This document shows, piece by piece, positions 51,142 through 59,843 of a stretch of 64,000 bases of DNA. The stretch is taken from contig NZ_FNOZ01000004.1 of NCBI RefSeq assembly GCF_900107175.1, positions 95,210 to 159,209 on the forward strand, in the 5' to 3' direction. The stretch's first letter is position 1, and each line of letters begins with the position of its first letter. The stretch is from Modestobacter sp. DSM 44400. GTDB taxonomy: Bacteria; Actinomycetota; Actinomycetes; Mycobacteriales; Geodermatophilaceae. The notes under the pieces are model-generated. The model searched no databases, was not told where the DNA came from, and saw only the letters and a list, made by a program, of their open reading frames with translations. The translations under genes and the position numbers were made by a program.

Positions 51142-52380
51142 TCACGCGCCCGCGGCCGGCCGCCGGTTGGTGAGCAGGGGGAGCGTGAGCGCCGAGACGG
51201 CGGTGAGCACGACCCCGGCGAGGAGGAACACGGCCGGCAGCCCGAAGCCGGCGGCGACGAGCCCGCCCAGCGCGGCACCCAGCGGCGTCACGCCCCAGGT
51301 GGCGAACCGGTAGGCGCTGGTCACCCGCCCGCGCAGGGCATCGGGAACGGCGGTCTGCCGGTAGGTCGCCGACACCACGTTGAAGGCAAAGGCGCCGAAG
51401 CCGACGACGCCCAGCAGGGCCGCGGCGACCAGCGCCGCCCGGGTGACGGCCAGCCCGGAGGTGGCCACCACGTCCACGACCACGGTCAGCGCAATGACGC
51501 CGCCGGTGCCCCAGCGCCGTTCCATCCACGGGGCCGCTGCCGCGCCGGCGACCGCGCCGACCGCCAGACCGGTGAGCAGCAGCCCGTAGAAGGAGGCACC
51601 GACGTGTAGCACCTCCAGCGCGTACAGCACGAGGACGGCGACGTAGGCGTTCTCCACCAGGTTCCACACCGTCAGCAACAGCACCAGGGCCCGCAGTGGG
51701 CGGTGCCGCCACAGCCACCGGACGCCCTCGCCGATCTCGCGCATCAACCCGGGGCCGGCCGGCGCGCGGGAGGCGATCGTCGTCCGGAGGGCGATGACCA
51801 GGACGGCCGAGCCGACGAACGACAGCGCGTTGACCAGGAACGGCGCGGCCGGGCGCCTGATGGAACAGCCAGCTGCCGAGGGGCGGGCCGAGGAACAGGG
51901 CGGCCAGCACGTTGCCCGTGTACAGCCGGCTGTTGGCCCGGCTCAGCAGCGCGCCCGGGACGATCGAGGGCAGGGCCGCCTGCGGGGCGCTGTCGAACAG
52001 CGTGAGGATCGACGCCCCGGCGAACGCGACGATGCAGATGGCCCACAACGTCGTCCGCCCGGACACGACGACCGCGGCGAGGCCGCAGAACAGCACCGCC
52101 GAGCACAGGTCGCACATCCACATGGCGCGGCGCCGGTCCCACCGGTCGGCGAGCGCACCGGCGTGCAGGGCGAGCAGCAACCAGGGCAGGCCGGCGCAGA
52201 CCCGACCAGCGAGATCGCCCGGGGATCCCGGGTGAGCGTGGCCGCGAGGAGCGGCGTGGCCGTCGCGACGATGCCGCTGCCGAACCGGGAGACGACCCCG
52301 GCGCCGCAGAGGCGCCAGAAGTCCGCCGGCAGCCGGGCCGCGGGCTCGACGGGAGCGGCGCCCGCCGGGACGTGCGTCAG
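51142..52380 (-). pseudogene. MFS transporter with two frameshifts
   Basis: The full reading needs two frame changes. N-terminal part (FWRLCGAGVVSRFGSGIVATATPLLAATLTRDPRAISLVG) shifts near 52195-52205 to GLPWLLLALHAGALADRWDRRRAMWMCDLCSAVLF, and again near 51848-51856 to PFLVNALSFVGSAVLVIALRTTIASRAPAGPGLMREIGEGVRWLWRHRPLRAL, ending in VSALTLPLLTNRRPAAGA. One deletion and one insertion, net zero, in G/C runs. The start is probably CTG 52380 with GGGAGG 6 nt upstream; no ATG/GTG/TTG is in frame. Real inactivation or sequence error. Divergent from the ABC system at 52607. Confidence 0.7.
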
Positions 52381-52606
52381 GACGTACCTCCCGCTGTGCG
52401 TCGGTGGGCGGCACGGTAGCGGAGACGCGATGCGCCTGGGCGCAGCGCGAAGCAGCCACTACGTTCGGGTGTCGGACCGGACGGCGACACGCGCGGTGAT
52501 CACTTGACGAGTTGGAAAGCGATACGCCACTTCTTCCGACATGGAAAGTGGTGCGGCCGATACCAGGGCCGCACGGCGGCAGGCACCGACGACCTCCGGA
52601 GGAGCA

Positions 52607-53536
52607 GTGCTCGAGTTCGACGGCCTGTACAAGGCCTACGGCAGCAACCAGGTGCTCGAGGGGGTCGCCTTTACCGTCGCGCCGGGGCAGATGTTCGGCT
52701 TCTGCGGCTCCAACGGCGCCGGGAAGACCACGACCATGCGCATCGCCATGGGCCTGGCCCGGGCCGACGCCGGCGCGGTCCGCTGGAACGGGCGCCCGGT
52801 CGACGAGTCCGTCCGCCGGCGGATCGGCTACATGCCCGAGGAGCGCGGCCTCTACCCGAAGATGAAGGTCGGCGAACAGCTCACCTATTTCGCCCGACTG
52901 CACGGGCTGGACGCCGGGGCGGCGGCGCGGGCGGCCGCGGTGTGGGCCGACCGCCTCGGCCTGGCTGAGCGCCGCGGCGATCGGGTGGAGAAGCTGTCCC
53001 TGGGCAACCAGCAGCGCGTCCAGCTGGCCGCCGCGCTGGTCAGCGAGCCAGACGTGCTGATCCTCGACGAGCCGTTCTCCGGACTGGACCCGGTCGGCGT
53101 CGACTCCCTCGCCGAGGCGCTGCTCGAGCAGTGCCGGCGCGGCGTCCCGGTCGTCTTCTCCAGCCACCAGCTGGACCTGGTCGTGCGGCTCTGCGACGCC
53201 GTCGGCATCCTGGCCCGCGGCCGGATCGTCGCCAGCGGCACCGTCGCCGAACTCAAGGCCGCCGAGTCCGGCCGCCAGCTGCGCGTGGTGGCCGCCGACG
53301 CACCCGCCGGGTGGGCCGCGGCGCTGCCCGGCGTCCGGGTCGTGTCCGAGCAGCGCGGCGACACCGTGCTGGAGCTCGCCGACGGCGCGGACGACCAGCA
53401 GGTGCTCGCCGCAGCCCTGGCCACCGGCCGGGTCAGCCACTTCGCCTGGCGGCAACCCGCCCTGGTCGAGCTGTTCCGAGGTGCGGTGGCCGCGCCGGTC
53501 GCCTCCGCGGAACCCGGCGCGGAGCTGGCGGCTTGA
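52607..53536 (+). CDS. ABC transporter ATPase (NatA type)
   Basis: 309-aa ATPase with Walker A GSNGAGKTT, signature LSLGNQQRVQLAAAL, Walker B VLILDEPFSGLDPVG and switch His in FSSHQLDLVVRLCD, followed by a DUF4162-type C-terminal domain (SGRQLRVVAADAPAGWAAALPGVRVV). This combination is the NatA/YhaQ family (Na+ or drug efflux). GTG 52607 with CGGAGGAG upstream, a strong start. Coupled by TTGA overlap to the permease gene. Confidence 0.92.
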   Translation: MLEFDGLYKAYGSNQVLEGVAFTVAPGQMFGFCGSNGAGKTTTMRIAMGLARADAGAVRWNGRPVDESVRRRIGYMPEERGLYPKMKVGEQLTYFARLHGLDAGAAARAAAVWADRLGLAERRGDRVEKLSLGNQQRVQLAAALVSEPDVLILDEPFSGLDPVGVDSLAEALLEQCRRGVPVVFSSHQLDLVVRLCDAVGILARGRIVASGTVAELKAAESGRQLRVVAADAPAGWAAALPGVRVVSEQRGDTVLELADGADDQQVLAAALATGRVSHFAWRQPALVELFRGAVAAPVASAEPGAELAA

Positions 53537-54738
53537 CCGCCCCCGGTCAGCCGACGCCCACGCAGCCGCAGGGCGCCGCTGCCCTGGTGCGGCTGGTCGC
53601 CGGCCGGGAGATCTCCACCCGGATCCGGGACAAGGGCTTCCTGATCAGCTCCCTGGTGCTGATCCTGCTGGTGGTGGGGGTCATGGGCCTCCAGATCGCC
53701 CTCAGCAGCGGGGCGTCGACCACCCGGATCGGCCTGGTCGGCGGCAGCGCTCCCGTCGAGCAGGCGCTGCGGGACCAGGGCGAGGCGGTCGGCACCGACG
53801 TCTCCGTCGTCGACCTGGACGACGAGGCGGCCGCTCGCGCGGCCGTCGACGCCGAGGACCTGGACGCCGCCCTGCTGAGCCCGTCCGGCGCCCAGCCTGA
53901 GCTGCTCGTGCGCACCAGCGACGCCCAGGCCGAGACCGTTGTCCACGGTGCGGTCGCGCAACTGTCGCTGTCCAGCCAGCTCACGGACGCGGGTGTCGCC
54001 CTGCAGGCCCCACCGCAGGTGGACGTCGTCTCCCTCGACCCGGACGCCGAGCAGCGGGTGCAGGCCACGGTCGTCGCGCTCGTCGGGGTCGGGTTGCTGT
54101 ACTTCCTGCTCATCCTCTTCGGGCAGTTCGTCGCCCAGGGCGTGGTCGAGGAGAAGTCCAGCCGGGTCGTCGAGCTGCTGCTGGCCACCATGCGCCCCTG
54201 GCAGCTCCTCGCCGGGAAGATCATCGGGCTGGGTGTGCTGGGTCTGCTGCAGATGCTGCTCATCGGTGTGGTCGGGGTCGTCGGGGCGCTCGCCTTCGAC
54301 GTCGTCGACCTGCCCGGGCAGCTGATCGGCACCGTCGTCAGCGTCATCGCCTGGTTCGTGATCGGCTACGCCTTCTACGCCTGTGTGTTCGCCGTGGCGG
54401 CCTCGCTGGTCAGCCGGCAGGAGGACCTGGGCAGCGTGCTGACCCCGACCACGATCCTGCTGGTCATCGGATTCATCGTCGCCGCGCAGGCTGCGCAGGA
54501 CCCGACCAGCACGCTGGCCACGATCACCTCCTTCGTGCCGGGGCTCTCGCCGATGGTCATGCCGGTGCGGATGGCCGCGGGGGAGGCCGCCTGGTGGGAG
54601 GTCGCGACTGCTGTTGTCCTCATGCTCGTGGCGATCGCGGGGATCGTCCGGATCGGCGGCCGGGTCTATTCCGGGGCGCTGCTACGGACCAGCGGCAATC
54701 TGAAGTTCCGGGAGGCGCTGCGCGCCGAGCGCGCCTGA
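53533..54738 (+). CDS. ABC transporter permease (NatB type)
   Basis: 401-aa membrane protein: N-terminal amphipathic VRLVAGREISTRIRDKGFLISSLVLILLVVGVMGLQIAL, an extracellular domain of about 140 residues, then helices from VVALVGVGLLYFLLILFGQFVAQGVVEEKSSRVVELLLATMRPWQLLAGKIIGLGVLGLLQM, the ABC-2/NatB core. TTG 53533 overlaps the ATPase stop (TTGA). With its ATPase it forms an ABC-2 exporter; substrate unknown. Confidence 0.9.
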   Translation: MTAPGQPTPTQPQGAAALVRLVAGREISTRIRDKGFLISSLVLILLVVGVMGLQIALSSGASTTRIGLVGGSAPVEQALRDQGEAVGTDVSVVDLDDEAAARAAVDAEDLDAALLSPSGAQPELLVRTSDAQAETVVHGAVAQLSLSSQLTDAGVALQAPPQVDVVSLDPDAEQRVQATVVALVGVGLLYFLLILFGQFVAQGVVEEKSSRVVELLLATMRPWQLLAGKIIGLGVLGLLQMLLIGVVGVVGALAFDVVDLPGQLIGTVVSVIAWFVIGYAFYACVFAVAASLVSRQEDLGSVLTPTTILLVIGFIVAAQAAQDPTSTLATITSFVPGLSPMVMPVRMAAGEAAWWEVATAVVLMLVAIAGIVRIGGRVYSGALLRTSGNLKFREALRAERA

Positions 54739-54783
54739 CCGTCCGGCCGTTCACGGCCCGGGAGAGCGGGGTAGCGCCGGGGC

Positions 54784-55764
54784 ATGAGCATGCAGCTGGG
54801 GTACACCCTGATGACCGAGCAGTCCGGGCCGAAGGACCTGGTCTCCTACGCCGTCGGCGCCGAAGAGACCGGTTTCGACTTCGCCGTCAGCAGCGACCAC
54901 TACTTCCCGTGGCTGGACGAGATGGGCCACGCGCCCAATGCCTGGGTCACCCTCGGCGCGGTGGCGCAGGCGACCTCCCGGCTGCCGCTGATGACCTACG
55001 TGACCTGCCCGATCCTGCGCTACCGCCCCGCCGTCGTGGCCCAGCAGGCCGCGACCCTGCAGCTGCTCTCCGAGGGCCGGTTCACCCTGGGCCTTGGCGC
55101 GGGGGAGAACCTCAACGAGCACGTGATCGGCGAGGGCTGGCCGCCGGTCGCCGTCCGGCACGAGATGTTCGCCGAGGCCGTGCAGATCATCAAGGAGCTG
55201 CTGGCCGGCGACGGGTACACCACCTTCCACGGCGACTACTACGCGGTGGACGGCGGCCGGATCTGGGACCTGCCCGAGGGCGGCGTGCCCATTGGCATCG
55301 CGGTCTCGGGCCAGCAGTCGGTGCAGCTGGCCGGCGAGTACGCCGACGTCCTGATCGCCACCGAGCCGAAGGCGGAGCTCGGCGAGACGTTCGACGCGGC
55401 GGGCGGCGCCGGCAAGCCCCGGGTCGGCCAGATGCCGATCAGCTTCGACACCGACAAGGCCGCGGCGGTCACTCGCGCGCACTCGCTGTTCCGCTGGTTC
55501 GGCCTCGGCTGGAAGGTCAACGCCGACCTGCCCGGGACGGCGGGTTTCGAGGCGGCCAGCCAGTTCGTCCGCGAGGAGGACGTCGCCGGGTCCATCCCGT
55601 GCGGGGACGACGTCGAGGCGGTCATCGAGGCGGCCCGGGCCTACGCGGACGCCGGCTTCACCCACCTGGCCCTGGTGCAGATCGGCGGCGACCAGCAGGA
55701 GCTCTACCTGAAGTGGACGAAGAAGTCGCTGATGCCCGCCTGGCGGGAGGCGTTCGGCTCCTGA
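54784..55764 (+). CDS. F420-dependent luciferase-like oxidoreductase
   Basis: 326-aa TIM-barrel LLM-class enzyme (TIGR03557-type): QLGYTLMTEQSGPKDLVSYAVGAEETGFDFAVSSDHYFPWLDEMGHAPNAWVTLGAVAQATSRLPLMTYVTCPILRYRPAVVAQQAATLQLLSEGRFTLGLGAGENLNEHVIGEGWPP. F420 is the likely cofactor (family knowledge). ATG 54784, preceded by TAGCGC and a GGGG run. Followed by the stem-loop repeat and a converging SMP-30 gene. Substrate unknown. Confidence 0.92.
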   Translation: MSMQLGYTLMTEQSGPKDLVSYAVGAEETGFDFAVSSDHYFPWLDEMGHAPNAWVTLGAVAQATSRLPLMTYVTCPILRYRPAVVAQQAATLQLLSEGRFTLGLGAGENLNEHVIGEGWPPVAVRHEMFAEAVQIIKELLAGDGYTTFHGDYYAVDGGRIWDLPEGGVPIGIAVSGQQSVQLAGEYADVLIATEPKAELGETFDAAGGAGKPRVGQMPISFDTDKAAAVTRAHSLFRWFGLGWKVNADLPGTAGFEAASQFVREEDVAGSIPCGDDVEAVIEAARAYADAGFTHLALVQIGGDQQELYLKWTKKSLMPAWREAFGS

Positions 55765-55767
55765 GCC

Positions 55768-55825
55768 GGCCCCCTGCAGGGATCCGCCCCGAGCTTGCGA
55801 GGGGTGGGGGGCAGGGGGTCCTTCT
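55768..55825 (-). repeat. stem-loop repeat copy
   Basis: On the minus strand it starts at the SMP-30 stop with AGAAGGACCCCCTGC, has the core CCTCGCAAGCTCGGGG, and ends GCAGGGGGCC next to the stop of the oxidoreductase gene. Predicted bidirectional terminator. Confidence 0.75.
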
Positions 55826-56752
55826 TCAGGCGAGGCGGAGGCCGGTCAGCGGGCCGCGGTAGGGGAATGCGGCCGGGCCGGTGACGCCCGGGTGGGCGGT
55901 GAACAGCCGGCCGGCATCGGGCTGCTGGGCCCGCTGTGCGTCGGTGAGCCCGTGCTGCGAGGTGCTGATCACCAGCAGGTCGCGGGCCGGCCCGGCGAAG
56001 GCGCAGCTGGAAGTGTTGTCGGTGGGCACCTCGACGACTGCGAGCAGCTCGCCGTCCGGGGAGTACCGCCGCACCTGACCGCCGCTCCACAGCGCCGTCC
56101 AGAGGCAGCCCTCGTCGTCCACGGTGAGGCCGTCGGCGACGCCGTCGTCCCCGTCGAACTCCAGCAGCGCCCGGCGCGCCCCGAAGGTGCCGGTGCCCAG
56201 GTCATAGTCGGAGGCCCAGACCACGCCGGGGCCGGAGTCGGCGAGGTAGACGGTGCGGTCATCGGGAGACCAGCCGGTTCCGTTGGAGATCGTCAGGCCG
56301 TCGAGCACGGTGCTGACCGTTCCGTCCAGGTCGACCCGGTAGAGCGCCCCGGCGCCCGCGCGCTCGTCGAAGGCCATCGAGCCGACGAAGAACCGCCCGG
56401 CCCGGTCGCAGCCGCCGTCGTTCATCCGGGTGCCGCCGGACTCCGCCGAGCCGCCCTCGCCGGGCAGCTCGACGAGCACCCGGGGCTCGCCGTCCGCGGT
56501 CAGGTGCGTGACGCCGGGGCCGGCGCCGAGCAGCCAGCCGCCGCCCGCAGCCGGGACGACGACGCCGACCGTGCCGCCGACCTCGTGCACGGCGACCTCG
56601 GTCAGCGCGCCGTCGGCCGCGACCGTCGCCCGGCGGACCTGGCCGGCGGTGATGTCGACCCAGAGCAGCTCCTGCCGTTCGGCGTCCCAGGTCGGGCCCT
56701 CGCCGTGGGTTGCGGGCGGGAGGGCAGCGGCGGCGGCCGGCAGTCGGATCAC
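55826..56752 (-). CDS. SMP-30/gluconolactonase-family protein
   Basis: 308-aa six-bladed beta-propeller lactonase. GEGPTWDAERQELLWVDITAGQVRRA, RMNDGGCDRAGRFFVGSMAFDE (metal-binding region), TISNGTGWSPDDRTVYLADSGPGVV and DGLTVDDEGCLWTALWSGGQVRRYSPDG are SMP-30 wording; Glu, Asn and Asp metal ligands are in place. Possible sugar lactonase; substrate unknown. ATG 56752. Four bp from the aminotransferase gene upstream. Confidence 0.9.
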   Translation of the reverse strand: MIRLPAAAAALPPATHGEGPTWDAERQELLWVDITAGQVRRATVAADGALTEVAVHEVGGTVGVVVPAAGGGWLLGAGPGVTHLTADGEPRVLVELPGEGGSAESGGTRMNDGGCDRAGRFFVGSMAFDERAGAGALYRVDLDGTVSTVLDGLTISNGTGWSPDDRTVYLADSGPGVVWASDYDLGTGTFGARRALLEFDGDDGVADGLTVDDEGCLWTALWSGGQVRRYSPDGELLAVVEVPTDNTSSCAFAGPARDLLVISTSQHGLTDAQRAQQPDAGRLFTAHPGVTGPAAFPYRGPLTGLRLA

Positions 56753-56756
56753 CGGC

Positions 56757-57887
56757 TCAGCCCCGTGCTGCCGCGATCGCTGCGGCCAGCCGCCGGACGC
56801 CCTCGTCGACGTCCTCGGCCTGCACGCCGGAGTAGGCGAGCCGGAAGGCGTTCTCCCCGCCCTCGAGCAGGAAGTCGGTGCCCGGCACGATCACCACGCC
56901 GCGGGCGGCGGCCTCCGCGGCGATCCGTGCCACGTCGTGCCCCTCACCCTCGGGCAGTGACACCCAGAGGAAGTAGCCGCCCTCGGGACGGCGGAACGTC
57001 GCCTGCGGCAGGTGCTCGCGCAGCGCCGCGTCCAGGAGGCCCACCCGCTCGGCCAGCGCGTTCTTCACCCGCTCCAGCGCGCCGGGGAAGCGCGGCCCGC
57101 GGACGTACTCGTAGACGGTGCCCTGGGCGACCATGTTCGGCGCGATGTAGGTGTTCGTGGCACGCACGCGGATGCGCTCGATGATCGCCGGCGGGCCGAC
57201 CAGGTAGCCGACCCGGATGCCCGGGCACACGGTCTTGGAGAACGAGGAGGCGTAGACGACGTGCGCGCTGTCCGCGCCGCCGTCCAGCTCCAGCATCCGC
57301 GGCAGCGGCTCCCCGCTGAACCGCACGTCGACGTAGGGGTCGTCCTCGAACACCACGAAGTCGTGGGAGTGGGCGAGTTCCAGCAGCCGCCGGCGCTTGG
57401 CCAGCGAGAGCGTGTACCCCGCCGGGTTCTGGAAGTTGGGGATGACATGGGCCAGCGTGGGCCGGACGCCGTCCCGGAGCAGGGCGGCCACCTCCTCGAC
57501 GTCGAGGCCATCCTCCTCCAGCGTCACCAGGTGCAGGTCCGCGCCGCGGGCTTTGAGCCCCAGCAAAGTGCGGTCATAGGTGGGCCGCTCGGTGATCACC
57601 GCCGCGCCGGGGCGGACCAACTCGTCGAAGAGGAACGCGTCGGCCTGCATCGACCCGTTGGTGACCAGCACGTGGTCGGTCGGAACGCCGTGCTGCTCGG
57701 CGATCCAGGAGCGCAGCGGCACGTAGCCGACGGCGGTTCCGTAGCCGGTGAGGCCGGCCGGGTCGTTGTCGAAGGCGGTGACCGCGGCCTGCTTCAGCCC
57801 CTCGACGTCGACGATGTCCGTCGACGGGGCGCCGCGCGCGAAGGAGATCGTGGGGACCTGGGCTCGGGTCGTCGGGGAACCGCTCAC
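56757..57887 (-). CDS. PLP-dependent aminotransferase (class I, 2-aminoadipate/MocR-type domain)
   Basis: 376 aa. TISFARGAPSTDIVDVEGLKQAAVTAFDNDPAGLTGYGTAVGYVPLRSWIAEQHG, NFQNPAGYTLSLAKRRRLLELAHSHDFVVFEDDPYVDVRF (PLP Asp), and the Schiff-base lysine in SSFSKTVCPGIRVGYL. No N-terminal GntR domain, so it is an aminotransferase rather than a MocR regulator. GTG 57887 chosen; the frame is open upstream to 57959 but that part looks non-homologous. Downstream neighbour SMP-30 is 4 bp away, so co-transcription is likely. Substrate unknown (LysN-like). Confidence 0.88.
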   Translation of the reverse strand: MSGSPTTRAQVPTISFARGAPSTDIVDVEGLKQAAVTAFDNDPAGLTGYGTAVGYVPLRSWIAEQHGVPTDHVLVTNGSMQADAFLFDELVRPGAAVITERPTYDRTLLGLKARGADLHLVTLEEDGLDVEEVAALLRDGVRPTLAHVIPNFQNPAGYTLSLAKRRRLLELAHSHDFVVFEDDPYVDVRFSGEPLPRMLELDGGADSAHVVYASSFSKTVCPGIRVGYLVGPPAIIERIRVRATNTYIAPNMVAQGTVYEYVRGPRFPGALERVKNALAERVGLLDAALREHLPQATFRRPEGGYFLWVSLPEGEGHDVARIAAEAAARGVVIVPGTDFLLEGGENAFRLAYSGVQAEDVDEGVRRLAAAIAAARG

Positions 57888-58006
57888 GTCAGGTGAGTCT
57901 GCCGTACCGCGTCCACCCGGACCGGAACAGGCGGCCGGTACCGCCGCGCGGCGAGCCACCAGCAGGCCGTAGAGCGTCGCCGCGCCGACGAAGAGCGCGG
58001 CACGGG

Positions 58007-59401
58007 TCAGCCCGCCGCGGCGGCGGCCCGGGCGGCGGCCAGCAGCGCCGCGCGCTCGTGCAGCGTCGTCCGGGCGCGACCCTGGCTGGCGCCCAGCGCC
58101 GCCTCGGCCGCGTCGATCGCCCGCCAGTTGGCCAGCAGGACCGGTTCGGCGCCCCGTTCGACCAGGGTCTCGACCAGGTCGTCGACGTCCCCGCCCGGCC
58201 GCAGCAGCCCGGACTCCGCGTCGGCCAGCAGAGCTGCGACTGTCTCCCGGGCGTCGTGCTTGTTGGTGCCGACGACCCCGGTCGGCCCGCGCTTGATCCA
58301 GCCGGCCGCGTACTCACCGGGGCTCGGCACGCCGTCACGCAGCAGCCGGCCGGCCTCGTGCGGCACCGTGCCGGAGCGCTCGTCGACCGGCAGGCCGGGC
58401 AGCGGGTGCCCGCGGTAGCCGACCGAGCGCACCACCAGGTCGGCGGGCAGCACGTCGAACTCGCCGGTCCCGGTGGCCCGGCCGGCGGCGTCCACCGCCG
58501 TCCGCTCGACCTCCACGCCGGTGACCCGGTCGGTGCCCAGCAGCCGCACCGGCCGGGCGTGGAAGCGCAGCCGGAGGCTGACCCGGCCGGGGCTGCCGGC
58601 GTGCTGCGTCCACCCGCGCAGCACCGCGAGGTTGCGGGCGACGAGTCGGTCCATCGCGGCTTCGGCAGCCGGGTCCAGCTCCAGGTCGGCTGGGTCGACC
58701 AGCACGGTGGCGTCGGAGAGCGTGTCCAGCTCGCGCAGTTCGTGGGTGGTGAAGGTGGCCTGCGCGGGGCCGCGGCGGCCCAGCACGGTCACCCGCTCCA
58801 CCGGGGCTGCGGCCAGCGCGTCGAGCACGTGCTGCGGCATGTCGGTCGAGAGCAGCTCCCCGGGTGCGCGGGACAACACCCGGGCGACGTCCAGGGCCAC
58901 GTTGCCCACCCCGATGACGACGACGTCCCGGGCGCGGGCCACGGCCTCCTCGACCAGCGCCCGGTCGGCGTCGGGGTGCCCGCAGTACCAGGCGACGACG
59001 TCGGTGGCCGCGAGGCTGCCGGCCAGTTCCTCGCCCTCGATGCCCAGCCGGCGGTCCCCGGAGGCGCCGTAGGTGTAGACGACGGCGTCCACGTGACGCC
59101 GCAGCTCCGCCAGCGACAGATCGGTGCCGATCTCGACGTTGCCCACGAAGCGCACCCGCTCGTGGTCCAGCGTGTGGTGCAGCGTCTCGCGCAGCGCGCG
59201 CATCTTGGCGTGGTCCGGGGCGATGCCGTGCCGCACCAGCCCGAACGGCGTGGGCAGCCGGTCGATCAGGTCGACGGCGACCGGGACGTCGTCCTGACCG
59301 GCCAGCGCGTCGGCGGCGTAGATGCCGGCCGGGCCGGCGCCCACCACGGCCACCCGGAGCGGACGTGCCCCGCCTGCGTCGCCGTCGGTCACGTCCGGCA
59401 T
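58007..59401 (-). CDS. ferredoxin/adrenodoxin-type NADP+ reductase
   Basis: 464-aa FAD/NADPH flavoprotein of the FprA/adrenodoxin reductase type. FAD motif VAVVGAGPAGIYAADAL, LIDRLPTPFGLVRHGIAPDHAKMRALRETL, NADP motif VVVIGVGNVALDVARVLSR, and the C-terminal GEYAAGWIKRGPTGVVGTNKHDA that binds FAD and is diagnostic of this family. It should pass electrons from NADPH to ferredoxin for P450 or other redox enzymes. ATG 59401. In M. tuberculosis a homologue (fprB) lies near serC. A 119-bp gap separates it from the aminotransferase. Confidence 0.93.
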   Translation of the reverse strand: MPDVTDGDAGGARPLRVAVVGAGPAGIYAADALAGQDDVPVAVDLIDRLPTPFGLVRHGIAPDHAKMRALRETLHHTLDHERVRFVGNVEIGTDLSLAELRRHVDAVVYTYGASGDRRLGIEGEELAGSLAATDVVAWYCGHPDADRALVEEAVARARDVVVIGVGNVALDVARVLSRAPGELLSTDMPQHVLDALAAAPVERVTVLGRRGPAQATFTTHELRELDTLSDATVLVDPADLELDPAAEAAMDRLVARNLAVLRGWTQHAGSPGRVSLRLRFHARPVRLLGTDRVTGVEVERTAVDAAGRATGTGEFDVLPADLVVRSVGYRGHPLPGLPVDERSGTVPHEAGRLLRDGVPSPGEYAAGWIKRGPTGVVGTNKHDARETVAALLADAESGLLRPGGDVDDLVETLVERGAEPVLLANWRAIDAAEAALGASQGRARTTLHERAALLAAARAAAAAG

Positions 59402-59472
59402 CGTCGTCCCCCCGACCCGTGTGCGCCAGGTCTGACGGCGTGCCCGGCTGCCCGCACCCGTGAGGAGACCCC

Positions 59473-59781
59473 GTGTCCGTCCTGATCGTCGCCACCGTCA
59501 CCCCGAAGCCCGAGCGCCGGGACGCGGTGCGTGCCGCGCTATTGGCCGCCGTCCCCGCGGTGCACGAGGAGCCCGGCTGCGAGCGCTACACGCTCCAGGA
59601 GGACAAGCGCGGCTTCGTGTTCATCGAGCAGTGGGCCAGCCGGGAGGCGATGGGCGTGCACGGCGAGGGCGAGAACTTCACCGCCATGCTGGCCGCGATC
59701 ACCGACGACCTCGCCGAGCCCCTCGGCGTCCGGGTGCTGACCCCGCTGCCGGTCGGCGACCCGGACAAGGGCTCGCTCTGA
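59473..59781 (+). CDS. antibiotic biosynthesis monooxygenase (ABM) domain protein
   Basis: 102-aa dimeric alpha/beta-barrel protein: VLIVATVTPKPERRDAVRAALLAAVPAVHEEPGCERYTLQEDKRGFVFIEQWASREAMGVHGEGENFTAML is the ABM/quinol monooxygenase (YgiN-like) pattern. GTG 59473 with GAGGAG upstream. It converges on the Nei gene across a stem-loop repeat. Possible quinone or polyketide oxidation; not proven. Confidence 0.88.
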   Translation: MSVLIVATVTPKPERRDAVRAALLAAVPAVHEEPGCERYTLQEDKRGFVFIEQWASREAMGVHGEGENFTAMLAAITDDLAEPLGVRVLTPLPVGDPDKGSL

Positions 59782-59841
59782 AAGAGGACCCCTCTGCCCC
59801 CCACCTCTCGCAGGCTCGAGGTGGGCCCCTGCAGAGGGGCC
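59782..59841 (+). repeat. stem-loop repeat copy
   Basis: AAGAGGACCCCTCTGC...core CCTCTCGCAGGCTCGAGG...GCAGAGGGGCC, immediately after the ABM stop and 2 bp before the Nei stop. Arm changes are compensated (CCCCTCTGC with GCAGAGGGG), so the hairpin is preserved. Confidence 0.75.
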
Positions 59842-59843
59842 AG

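Noticed and set aside
57888..58006. Hydrophobic reading TRAALFVGAATLYGLLVARR upstream of the aminotransferase, opening with CTG overlapping the reductase stop
   Set aside because: No canonical start or ribosome-binding site, about 40 codons, and it fuses in frame to the aminotransferase region without homology support; mentioned only as a possible leader.
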